This document shows positions 33,131 to 41,055 of a stretch of DNA of 64,000 bases, one piece after another. The stretch is from Kitasatospora mediocidica KCTC 9733 (GTDB lineage Bacteria > Actinomycetota > Actinomycetes > Streptomycetales > Streptomycetaceae), in assembly GCF_000744225.1 (NCBI RefSeq), contig NZ_JQLN01000005.1, forward strand, positions 1,566,001-1,630,000, read 5' to 3'. Position 1 is the stretch's first letter; each line of letters starts with the position of its first letter. Below the pieces are notes generated by a model. It was not told where the DNA came from and did no database searches. It saw nothing but the letters and a program-made list of their open reading frames with translations. The translations under genes and the position numbers were made by a program.

Positions 33131-34495
33131 ATGACGAAGCGCAAAGGCATGCTCACCCTCGACGAGCTCCGGCACCAGGTGGCCGCCGAGGAGATCGACA
33201 CGGTCGTCCTCGCGTTCACCGACATGCAGGGCCGGCTCCAGGGCAAGCGCCTCTCGGCGGAGTTCTTCCTCGACGAGGTGGCCACCGGACACTCCGAGGG
33301 CTGCAACTACCTGTTGGCCGTGGACGTCGAGATGAACCCGGTGGACGGCTACGCGATGTCCTCCTGGGACCGTGGCTACGGGGACTTCGTCCTGGTACCC
33401 GATCTCACCACCCTGCGCCGGATGCCCTGGCACGAGGGGACCGCCCTGGTCATCGCCGACCTCAGCTGGCACGGCGGCGAGCCGGTGGTCGCCTCCCCCC
33501 GGCAGATCCTGCGGCGCCAGACGGACCGGCTGGCCGCGCGGGGCTGGCAGGCCATGGTGGGAACCGAGTTGGAGTTCATCGTCTACGAGGACAGCTACGA
33601 GCAGGCGTGGCAGCAGGGATACCGCGAGCTGCGGCCCAGCAACAGCTACAACGTGGACTACTCGATCCTCGGCACCTCACGGATCGAGCCGCTGCTGCGG
33701 CGGATCCGCACGGCCATGACCGGCGCCGGGATGTACGTGGAGTCCGCGAAGGGCGAGTGCAATCTCGGCCAGCACGAGATCGTGTTCCGGTACGACAGCG
33801 CTCTCGTCACCTGCGACAACCACGCGGTCTACAAGACCGGGGCGAAGGAGATCGCCGGGCAGTCGGGCCGCAGCCTCACCTTCATGGCCAAGCCCAACGA
33901 GCGCGAGGGCAACTCCTGCCACATCCACATCTCGCTGCGCGGTGCGGACGGCGCACCCGTGCTCGCCGGTGACGGCCGCTACGGTCTGTCCCCGACGGGT
34001 GAGCACTTCCTGGCGGGCCAGTTGGCCGCGCTCCGTGAGCTCACCCTCTTCTACGCACCCAACATCAACTCGTACAAGCGCTTCGTCGCGGGCAGTTTCG
34101 CCCCCACCAGCGTCCAATGGGGTCTCGACAACCGCACCTGCGCGCTGCGACTGGTCGGTCGGGGCTCCAGCCTGCGGGTCGAGAACCGCCTCCCCGGTGG
34201 CGACGTCAACCCGTACCTGGCGGTGGCCGGCCTGATCGCGGCCGGCCTGGACGGCATCGACCGGCAGCTGCCGCTGGAGGACGCCTTCGCGGGCAACGCC
34301 TATGCCGCCGAAGGCGCGAAGGCCCCCCGCGATCTGCGGGAGGCCCTCGAACTCTGGGAGCACAGCGCGCTCGCCCATCGGGTCTTCGGCCCGGAGGTCG
34401 TCGCCCACTACGCCAACCACGCCCGTACCGAGCTGGCCGCCTTCGACGCGGCCATCACCGACTGGGAACTGCGCCGCGGCTTCGAACGCCTCTGA
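33131..34495 (+). CDS. Glutamine-synthetase-like gamma-glutamyl amine ligase
   Basis: The 454-aa protein belongs to the type I glutamine synthetase fold. It has VGTELEFIVYED, AKGECNLGQHEI, the NSCHIHISL ATP-site region and LPGGDVNPYLAVAGLIAAGLDG. It resembles the GlnA3/GlnA4 group of streptomycetes that link glutamate to polyamines or ethanolamine, rather than true GlnA. The start follows the permease stop by 3 nt. Together with the PuuD-like hydrolase at 9,102 it could form an add-and-remove gamma-glutamyl pair. A plain catabolic role in amine use is the simpler alternative. Confidence 0.85.
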   Translation: MTKRKGMLTLDELRHQVAAEEIDTVVLAFTDMQGRLQGKRLSAEFFLDEVATGHSEGCNYLLAVDVEMNPVDGYAMSSWDRGYGDFVLVPDLTTLRRMPWHEGTALVIADLSWHGGEPVVASPRQILRRQTDRLAARGWQAMVGTELEFIVYEDSYEQAWQQGYRELRPSNSYNVDYSILGTSRIEPLLRRIRTAMTGAGMYVESAKGECNLGQHEIVFRYDSALVTCDNHAVYKTGAKEIAGQSGRSLTFMAKPNEREGNSCHIHISLRGADGAPVLAGDGRYGLSPTGEHFLAGQLAALRELTLFYAPNINSYKRFVAGSFAPTSVQWGLDNRTCALRLVGRGSSLRVENRLPGGDVNPYLAVAGLIAAGLDGIDRQLPLEDAFAGNAYAAEGAKAPRDLREALELWEHSALAHRVFGPEVVAHYANHARTELAAFDAAITDWELRRGFERL

Positions 34496-34534
34496 TCCGG
34501 CCCGGTCCGACCCCCCCAAGGAAGCGAGCACACC

Positions 34535-35299
34535 ATGAACCGACTCCAGGACCGCGTCGCCGTCGTGACGGGCGCGGGCAGCGGCATCGGCCTCGCCACC
34601 GTCCGCAGGCTCTCTTCGGAGGGCGCGAAGGTCGTCGTCGTCGACGTGGACGCGGAGGCCGGCCGAGCGGCGGCCGACGAGGTGAACGGCCTGTTCATCC
34701 AGGCGGACGTCACCGACGAGGCCGCCGTGCGGCGGATGTACGAGCAGACACAGGAGACGTTCGGCCGGATCGACATCGCCTTCAACAACGCGGGCATCTC
34801 GCCGCCCGAGGACGACTCGATCCTGACCACGGGCCTGGACGCCTGGCGCCGGGTTCAGGAGGTCAACCTGACCTCGGTCTTCCTGTGCTGCAAGTACGTC
34901 CTGCCGTACATGCAGCGGCAGGGCAGCGGCTCGATCATCAACACCGCCTCGTTCGTCGCGGTGATGGGCGCGGCGACCTCGCAGATCTCGTACACCGCCT
35001 CCAAGGGCGGCGTGCTGGCCATGACCCGGGAGCTGGGCGTGCAGTTCGCCCGGGAGGGCATCCGGGTCAACGCCCTGTGCCCCGGCCCGGTCAACACCCC
35101 CCTGCTGCGCGAACTGTTCGCGAAGGACCCCGAGCGCGCCGCACGCCGTCTGGTCCACATCCCCAGCGGCCGCTTCGCCGAGCCCGAGGAGATCGCCGCA
35201 GCGGTGGCCTTCCTCGCCAGCGACGATTCCTCGTTCATCACCGCCTCCGACTTCCTGGTCGACGGCGGCATCGCAGGGGCGTACGTCACCCCTGAGTGA
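34535..35299 (+). CDS. SDR-family oxidoreductase (FabG-like)
   Basis: The 254-aa protein is a classical SDR with TGAGSGIG near residue 14, NNAGIS, a catalytic serine in INTASF, YTASK, and the C-terminal DGGIAGAY. It is the last gene of the plus-strand run that begins with the C-A-T module, 39 nt after the ligase gene. GS-like ligases with an APC permease and an FabG-like SDR recur in actinomycete amine-use operons, to my knowledge. Its substrate is unknown. Confidence 0.88.
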   Translation: MNRLQDRVAVVTGAGSGIGLATVRRLSSEGAKVVVVDVDAEAGRAAADEVNGLFIQADVTDEAAVRRMYEQTQETFGRIDIAFNNAGISPPEDDSILTTGLDAWRRVQEVNLTSVFLCCKYVLPYMQRQGSGSIINTASFVAVMGAATSQISYTASKGGVLAMTRELGVQFAREGIRVNALCPGPVNTPLLRELFAKDPERAARRLVHIPSGRFAEPEEIAAAVAFLASDDSSFITASDFLVDGGIAGAYVTPE

Positions 35300-35332
35300 C
35301 CGTCCGGGACGCGCCCGGGGGATCCCGGGGGA

Positions 35333-36490
35333 TCAGCGGTGGCGGTAGGCGGGCAGGCCCTGGTAGCCGGAGACCAGGGTCGGCTTGCCGGAGCCGTTCG
35401 CGGCGAGGGTGACGATGCCCTGGGCGGTCCGGGCGGCGATGGTGGTGCCGTCGGGGGACCAGGTCGGCTCGGTGTAGTTGACGGTGGTGTTGGGCGTGAG
35501 GTCCTTGGCGTCGGCGGTGCTGTAGGTCTCGCGCTCGAAGAGGTGGTCGTGCCCGCCCACCGAGCGGACGAAGACGATCTCGGCGCCGTTCGGGGAGAGC
35601 GAGGGCTGCGAGCCCGCGCTCACCGGGCCGCCCTGCTGGCGCAGGCTCTCGTCGCGGATGTAGACCTCGCCGTTGTCGCTGTTCGCGTAGACGCTGCTGC
35701 CGTTGGCGGCGTCGCCGACCGGCCACAGGTTGCCGGTCTCCGGGTTCGCCTTGACGTTGTCGCCCGAGTAGTTCCCCAGGGAGAGCTGGTGCGGCGTGCC
35801 GCTGACCGCGGTGGCGGAGACGCCCTCCAGCCGGTAGACGCCGGCCTTGGCGGCGGCGAAGAGCAGGTTGTCCTTCGCGGGGTAGTAGCCCTGCGGCGAG
35901 GCCGCCTGGACCTGCCAGGTCGGGTGCGACCAGGTCTCGCCGGCCGGGTGCTTGGCGACGGTGACCCGGGCGCTGCCGTCCGGGTTGGCGACGGACAGGT
36001 TGCCCGCGCCGTCGATGAACGCGGCCTTGCGACCGTCCGGAGACCAGGCCAGGCCGGTGACGTCGGTACCGAAGTCGACCGTGGTCCCGTTCATCACCAC
36101 GTACCGGGTGCCGTTGCTGATGGTCAGTCCGTTGTGGCCGGTGCCGTTCAGCGGAACCGGCGCGGCGGTGGCGGTGCTCGGAGCGGCGGACGGCTTGGCC
36201 GAGGCCGGCTGGGTCGGCGCGGTGCTGGGCGTGGCGCTCGGGGCGGCGGTGGTGCCGGTGGCCGAGGCGGAGGCGGAGGCGGACGCGCCGGTCGTGGGCG
36301 TGGCGGCACCGGCGGCGGACTGCGTCGGCGACGGGGTCGGGACCGAAGCGGCGATCGGCGAAACGGAGTTGGACGCCGAGGCGGCCGGCGTGGAGGTCGG
36401 GCCGCAGGAGGTCAGCAGCAGGGTCGCGCCGGTGGTGACGGCGAGGGTGAGGAGGACGGCGTTGGTGTGACGGCGGGCGCGAGCGGACAT
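35333..36490 (-). CDS. Secreted lipoprotein with WD40/TolB-like propeller
   Basis: The 385-aa protein starts at ATG 36490 behind GGGGGA. It has a lipoprotein signal peptide ending in the lipobox LLTSC at about residues 25-29, then about 85 residues of Ala/Thr/Ser/Pro-rich linker. A beta-propeller with WSPDG repeats (LAWSPDGRKAAFI, PTWSPDGTTIAAR, SLSPNGAEIVF) follows. Such proteins sit on the outer face of the membrane. It converges with the SDR gene, and two CCCGGG boxes at 35314-35329 between them could form a weak hairpin. The function is unknown and it is probably not part of either cluster. Confidence 0.82.
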   Translation of the reverse strand: MSARARRHTNAVLLTLAVTTGATLLLTSCGPTSTPAASASNSVSPIAASVPTPSPTQSAAGAATPTTGASASASASATGTTAAPSATPSTAPTQPASAKPSAAPSTATAAPVPLNGTGHNGLTISNGTRYVVMNGTTVDFGTDVTGLAWSPDGRKAAFIDGAGNLSVANPDGSARVTVAKHPAGETWSHPTWQVQAASPQGYYPAKDNLLFAAAKAGVYRLEGVSATAVSGTPHQLSLGNYSGDNVKANPETGNLWPVGDAANGSSVYANSDNGEVYIRDESLRQQGGPVSAGSQPSLSPNGAEIVFVRSVGGHDHLFERETYSTADAKDLTPNTTVNYTEPTWSPDGTTIAARTAQGIVTLAANGSGKPTLVSGYQGLPAYRHR

Positions 36491-36697
36491 GACTGTTCCC
36501 CCGAGGAACTATGAGAAGCGGGCTGTGGGTTCTCGCCAGAGCCCGACTTCCCCCCGCGGGCTTCTGTGCCCTTATCCGGTAGCTCGCTGCTCGGTGCGAT
36601 GGGTGAAGTCTGTCCTATCGGGGGTTCCCGAACAGTCCGTCTCCTGTCACAGGCGGGCAACAGCGATCACGGCGGTCCGTGGGTGCGACCGGGCGGC

Positions 36698-37735
36698 CTA
36701 ACCGGCCCTGGCCCAAGGGGTGGTGAGCAGCTCGCGGACGGCGTCGCCGATGAAGGCGGCCGCCGCCGGATCCGCGCCGCCGCCCGCGAGGTGGCCCCAG
36801 ATGCCGGGGATGGTGCGGACCGTGCCGTCGGGGATGTACCGGCCGGCCCAGACCTCGTCCTCCGGCGGGAAGTAGAGGTCCCGTTGGGAGGGCAGACTCA
36901 GGGTGCGGGCGCGGATCGCGCCCAGGGCGCGGGGCAGGTCGCCGTCGAAGCCCGGGGTGGCGCCGATGTCCGCGTGCTGCCAGGTCCACAGCATCGCCAG
37001 CAGGTCGTTGGCGTCGCAGCCGGCGAAGTTCGCCTCCCAGAAGCCGCTGAGGAACTCCTCCAGCGAGGCGTAGCCCAGCTCCCGGTAGTGGTGCTCCCAG
37101 TAGAACGCCTGGGACAGCCCCCAGCCCGCGTAGACCCGGGCGAACGCCCTTAGCCCGGCGGCTGGTTGACGGGTGTACCGGCCCTGCTGCCAGTCGGCGT
37201 CGGCGGTCAGCGCCGCCTTGAGCCCCTCCAGGAACACGTAGTTGTGCGGGGAGGTGCGCGACGAGCCGCAGAACGGCAGGGCGCGCCGGACCATCTCCGG
37301 GTGGCTCGCCGCCCACTGGTAGGTCTGGGCCGCTCCCATCGAGCAGCCCAGGACCAGTTGGAGGTCGGTGATTCCCCACCGCTCGGTCAGCAGCCGGTGC
37401 TGCGCCCGGACGTTGTCGCGGATCTCCACCTCGGGGAACCCGCTGCCGCCCAGCGGGCCGGGCGTGTTGGACGGCGAGGAGGAGAGCCCGTTGCCGAACA
37501 GGTTCGGCACCACGACGAAGTACCGCTCGGTGTCGAGCGGCCGGCCCGGACCGATCAGCCACTCATTGGCGTGGTGGGTCCCGGCGTACCAGGTCGGGAA
37601 GAGCACGGCGTTGGAGCGCCGCTCGTCCAGCACCCCGTAGGTGCGGTACGCCAGCCGGGCCGTCGGCAGTACCGCGCCGCGCTCCAGCCGGAAGCCCGGC
37701 AGCTCGAAGACCTCGTGGTCGGGTTCGGTCAACAC
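36698..37735 (-). CDS. MetX-like alpha/beta hydrolase or acyltransferase
   Basis: The start is GTG 37735, overlapping the LysR stop by 7 bp; the product is 345 aa. It has the homoserine O-acetyltransferase-like fold with LAYRTYGVLDERRSNAVLF, the FGNGLSSSPSN loop, the nucleophile GCSMGAAQTY and a late IWGHLAGGG histidine. Many relatives are hydrolases and not true MetX enzymes. The overlap with the LysR gene means the two form one unit, so the regulator probably controls or senses this enzyme's pathway. Confidence 0.8.
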   Translation of the reverse strand: MLTEPDHEVFELPGFRLERGAVLPTARLAYRTYGVLDERRSNAVLFPTWYAGTHHANEWLIGPGRPLDTERYFVVVPNLFGNGLSSSPSNTPGPLGGSGFPEVEIRDNVRAQHRLLTERWGITDLQLVLGCSMGAAQTYQWAASHPEMVRRALPFCGSSRTSPHNYVFLEGLKAALTADADWQQGRYTRQPAAGLRAFARVYAGWGLSQAFYWEHHYRELGYASLEEFLSGFWEANFAGCDANDLLAMLWTWQHADIGATPGFDGDLPRALGAIRARTLSLPSQRDLYFPPEDEVWAGRYIPDGTVRTIPGIWGHLAGGGADPAAAAFIGDAVRELLTTPWARAG

Positions 37736-38616
37736 CGGCGCTCACCTTCCGTAGCGGCGGTACGGGCCAGCACCCGCAGCGCCATGGACATCAGTTTCCC
37801 CGCCATCGGGTGGCCGCCCTGGCGTGGCGCGACCATGTGCAGGGGGACCGCGGGCGCCCCGGTGACCGGCAGGAAGCTGATCGACGGGTGGGCGTGGCGT
37901 TCCGCGACGGACTCCGGCAGCAGGCCGAGCCCGCGTCCGGAGGCCACCGCCTCCAGCCACTCGTCGAAGTTCGTGCAGAGCGCCGCGACGTTCGGACGCT
38001 CCCCGGACGGCCACTGCGCGAAGTCCGCCATGCCGCTGTGCGCGTTGACCGCGTGGTCGAGCCCGGGCACCTCGGCCCAGTGCAAGCCGCGTCGCGCTCC
38101 CAGCTCCGAGTCCTTGGCGACGGCGGCCACCTGACGCTCCTCCAGCAGGGTCACCACGTGCATGTCCCGGGTGTCGACGGCTCCCCAGAGCAGGGCGACG
38201 TCCGCCTCACCCCGGCTGAGCCCGGCCAGCTTCTCGTCTCGCCGCACCAGGTCGACCCTGGTCCCGGTCTCCTCCTCGAACCCACTCATCAGCCGTTGCG
38301 GCCAGTGGGCCGGGAACCCCCAGGAGAAGCCGAGCCGGAGCACCGCCTCCTCGGCGGACGGGTGCAGGGCCTCCTCCAGCCGGGGGAGGAGGAAGGACAG
38401 TTCCTGTTGCAGACGGGCCCCGGCGGCGGTGAGTGCCACGAATCGGGTGTTCCGGTCCAGCAGCCGGACTCCCATGCGCTCTTCGAGCTTTCGGATGTTC
38501 CGGCTCAGCGTGGGCTGAGTGAGATGGATCTTCTCGGCGGCGCGGGTGAAATGCATTTCCTCTGCCACCGAGAGAAAACCCCGGAGATGGTGGAGTTCGA
38601 TTCCCATGACCGACAT
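37729..38616 (-). CDS. LysR-family transcriptional regulator
   Basis: The 295-aa protein starts at ATG 38616 with GGGGGA 4 nt upstream; ATG 38607 is a possible second start. The N-terminal winged helix is classical (HHLRGFLSVAEEMHFTRAAEKIHLTQPTLSRNIRKLE). It is followed by a LysR substrate-binding domain that includes LRLGFSWGFP and GRGLGLLPESVA. It is upstream of and overlaps the MetX-like gene. Regulation of that gene and of itself is the usual pattern for the family. Confidence 0.93.
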   Translation of the reverse strand: MSVMGIELHHLRGFLSVAEEMHFTRAAEKIHLTQPTLSRNIRKLEERMGVRLLDRNTRFVALTAAGARLQQELSFLLPRLEEALHPSAEEAVLRLGFSWGFPAHWPQRLMSGFEEETGTRVDLVRRDEKLAGLSRGEADVALLWGAVDTRDMHVVTLLEERQVAAVAKDSELGARRGLHWAEVPGLDHAVNAHSGMADFAQWPSGERPNVAALCTNFDEWLEAVASGRGLGLLPESVAERHAHPSISFLPVTGAPAVPLHMVAPRQGGHPMAGKLMSMALRVLARTAATEGERRC

Positions 38617-38733
38617 CCGATCCCCCTTTCACGAACCAGGCCCGACGGCGCACCCGCCACCCCTCCGGGCGGGTCCACCGCCGGGCCTCCTCCCCGTCGT
38701 CAGCCGAAGGGGTACTGCTCCGTACCGGAAGGG

Positions 38734-38913
38734 TCAGCCCCAACCCTGGTCGAAGACCACGATCGGCGCGGGGGCCGGGGCGGCGGCGACGGTCGTGCCG
38801 GTCGGCGCGGTGTCGGCGACGGCGGGGGTGCCCGGGGTCAGCAGGGCGGCGACGGCGACACCGGTGACGAGCAGGGAAGCGGCCGCGGTGGCGGCCAGCC
38901 GAAGGAGCTTCAT
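38734..38913 (-). CDS. Small secreted peptide precursor (59 aa)
   Basis: ATG 38913 follows AGGA with an 8-nt spacer. The product starts MKLLRLA, has a hydrophobic core to about residue 25 and an AVADTAP-like cleavage site. It leaves a mature peptide of about 25 residues that is rich in Ala and Pro and ends in VVFDQGWG. It is divergent from the TrmB/LuxR-like regulator at 39,074 with a 160-bp gap. The layout matches the 57-aa peptide and paralogous regulator at the left edge, including a C-terminal Gly-Trp. I infer a possible peptide signal, without direct evidence. Confidence 0.65.
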   Translation of the reverse strand: MKLLRLAATAAASLLVTGVAVAALLTPGTPAVADTAPTGTTVAAAPAPAPIVVFDQGWG

Positions 38914-39000
38914 GGTGTTAATCCTGACATTTTCTTCGTGCGATGAGACGCGACTTCTTCGCACCCGATCAGGGGGCGGAGTCGCAAACTCATCATGCCT

Positions 39001-39014
39001 GGCGGTTGACCGCC
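39001..39014. promoter_or_regulatory. Short palindrome in a divergent promoter region
   Basis: GGCGGT and ACCGCC flank a 2-nt centre, 60-73 bp upstream of the regulator start. TTCTTCG also occurs twice, at 38932-38938 and 38955-38961. These are candidate operator elements between the peptide gene and its regulator; confidence is low because short repeats are common in GC-rich DNA. Confidence 0.3.
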
Positions 39015-39073
39015 TCTTGGCTCAGTGCCGGTGTCAGGTTTCCGCCACGGCACATCACGAGGCATCCTGAAGT

Positions 39074-40114
39074 ATGACCAAAGCAGACAAAACGGCCCTT
39101 CCGGCGAGCCCGGCACCCGGCGGTACGGCCGCGCTGGTCTACCGGTACGCCACCCGGCGGTCGTCGATCGGCTGCGCCGAGTTGCCCGCGAGCCTGGGCA
39201 TCACCCGGGCCGAGGCGCAGGCCGCGCTCACCCAGCTGGTCGAGCTGCGGCTGCTCCAGCCGGCCGGCCGCAGCGGCGACACCTACGCGGCGGTCAACCC
39301 GATGTCGGCGGCGCTCCAGCTGCTCTCGCCCTCCGAGCTGGAGCTGAGCACCCAGCAGCAGACGATCGACCGGATCCGCAACGACATGCGGCTGCTGCTC
39401 CCGCTCTACCAGGAGGGCGCGATCGCCCGGGAGGAGGACGACGGGTTCGAGGTCATCTCGGACCTCCCCTCGGTGCGGACCCTGCTGGAGAAGCTGGCCG
39501 CCGAGTGCCAGTCGGAGGTGCTGACCTCCCAGCCCGGCGGCGGGCGGGACGCCCGGCTGCTCATGGAGACCGCCACCCGCGACCGGGTCGTGCTGGACCG
39601 CGGCGTCTCGATGCGCACGCTCTACCAGCACACCGCTCGCTTCGACCTGACGACCTGCGACTACGTGCAGCGGATCGTCGACTACGGGGCCGAGGTCCGG
39701 ACCACGGGAAACGGCTTCATGCGCTTCCTCGTCTACGACCGGCGCACCGCCGTGCTCTCGCTGGCCGACAACGCGCACGGCGCGGTCGTGGTCCGGGTGC
39801 CGGAGGCCGTGCACTTCGTCGCCCAGTCCTTCGACTGGGCCTGGGCGACCGCCGAGCCCTTCCCCACCCGCTCGACCTGGGACGAGGCGCGGTCGATCTC
39901 GGACGACGTGAACAAGACCCTGCTGCGGATGCTGGTCAACGGGCTCGACGACCGCCGGATCGCCCGCCAGCTGGGCATCTCGCTGCGCACCTGCCAGCGG
40001 CGGATCTCCGATCTGATGACCAGGATAGGAGCCAGGAACCGGCTGCACGCCGGGTACCTGATCTGTCAGCAGGGCCTCATCGAGGCGCCGGACGCGGCGA
40101 ACGACCCGGAGTAG
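39074..40114 (+). CDS. TrmB/LuxR-type transcriptional regulator
   Basis: The 346-aa protein has the same plan as the regulator at 1,617. It has an N-terminal winged helix (LPASLGITRAEAQAALTQLVELRLL), a helical linker with many glutamines and a central domain containing VVLDRGVSMRTLYQH. A C-terminal LuxR helix-turn-helix follows (LVNGLDDRRIARQLGISLRTCQRRISDLM). The ribosome site is weak (GAGG 12 nt upstream). It is divergent from the small peptide gene at 38,734 and convergent with the diaminopropionate cluster, which it may regulate. Confidence 0.85.
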   Translation: MTKADKTALPASPAPGGTAALVYRYATRRSSIGCAELPASLGITRAEAQAALTQLVELRLLQPAGRSGDTYAAVNPMSAALQLLSPSELELSTQQQTIDRIRNDMRLLLPLYQEGAIAREEDDGFEVISDLPSVRTLLEKLAAECQSEVLTSQPGGGRDARLLMETATRDRVVLDRGVSMRTLYQHTARFDLTTCDYVQRIVDYGAEVRTTGNGFMRFLVYDRRTAVLSLADNAHGAVVVRVPEAVHFVAQSFDWAWATAEPFPTRSTWDEARSISDDVNKTLLRMLVNGLDDRRIARQLGISLRTCQRRISDLMTRIGARNRLHAGYLICQQGLIEAPDAANDPE

Positions 40115-40137
40115 TGCGCCCAGTGCCTGACGCGGCA

Positions 40138-41055
40138 CTAGTCGAGCAGGACCTCCCGGACGGCCCGGACGGCCTCGGCGCCGGCCCGCTCCTGGGCCTG
40201 CCGGGTGCTCGCCCCCAGATGCGGGGTCACCGTGACGCCCGCGAGGCCGAGCAGCGGCGAACCGGTGGCCGGCTCGGTCTCGAAGACGTCCAGCGCGGCC
40301 CCCGCGAGCCGTCCCGAGGCCAGTGCCCCGGCCAGCGCCCGTTCGTCCACCACCCCGCCCCGCGAGGTGTTGACCAGGTAGGCCCCCGGCCGGAGCAGCG
40401 CCAGCTCGCGTGCGCCGATCAGGCCGACGGTTCCCGCCGTCTTCGGCACGTGCACCGTCAGTACGTCGCTGTTCGCCAACAGGGCGTCCAGTTCGACCAG
40501 TTCGGCCCCGGCATGATCGGCCGCCGCGGCCGTCGCCTGCGGGTCGTGGGCCAGCACCCGCATCTCGAAGGCGGCGAGCCGGCGGGCCACCAGGGTGCCG
40601 ACCCGGCCCAGGCCGACGATGCCCACGGTCCGGCCGGCCAGCTCCTCGCCCTGGAACGCGGAGCGCTCCCAGCGGCCGGCCCGCACCGAGGCGTCCGCCG
40701 CGGCGATCCGGCGGTTGGCGGAGAGGATCAGCCCGACCGTCAGCTCGGCGACGCTGACCACGTTGGAGGCCGGCGCGTTGCGCACCAGGACGCCGGCGAG
40801 CCGCGCGGCGGCCAGGTCCACGTTGTCCAGGCCGACCCCGGCGCGGGCCACCACCCGCAGCCCGGGGGCGTGCGCGAACACCTCGGCGTCCACCGTCGTC
40901 CCGCTGCGCACCACCAGGGCGGCGGCGCCCGCCACGGCGTCCAGCAGCGCGGCCCGGTCGGTGCCGTCGCAGTGCCGCACCTCGAACTCGGATCCGAGCA
41001 GGACCGGCGCGGACGGCGGGAGCGGATCGGCGATCAGCACCACAGGACGGGTCAT
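40138..41055 (-). CDS. serA: Short D-3-phosphoglycerate dehydrogenase
   Basis: The 305-aa protein has the D-2-hydroxyacid dehydrogenase layout: ARAGVGLDNVDLAAA, the NAD motif VGIVGLGRVG, SRGGVVDERAL and the catalytic TPHLGAST. It lacks the C-terminal ACT region of full SerA. The start overlaps the asnB stop by 4 bp and it is the last gene of the minus-strand arm with sbnA and sbnB. SbnA uses O-phosphoserine, so I infer that this enzyme boosts phosphoserine supply. Another 2-hydroxyacid substrate cannot be excluded. Confidence 0.82.
   Translation of the reverse strand: MTRPVVLIADPLPPSAPVLLGSEFEVRHCDGTDRAALLDAVAGAAALVVRSGTTVDAEVFAHAPGLRVVARAGVGLDNVDLAAARLAGVLVRNAPASNVVSVAELTVGLILSANRRIAAADASVRAGRWERSAFQGEELAGRTVGIVGLGRVGTLVARRLAAFEMRVLAHDPQATAAAADHAGAELVELDALLANSDVLTVHVPKTAGTVGLIGARELALLRPGAYLVNTSRGGVVDERALAGALASGRLAGAALDVFETEPATGSPLLGLAGVTVTPHLGASTRQAQERAGAEAVRAVREVLLD

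Noticed and set aside
40122..40139. AGTGCC/GGCACT hairpin between the regulator and the phosphoglycerate dehydrogenase gene
   Set aside because: A 6-bp stem overlapping the stop codon is too weak to call a terminator.
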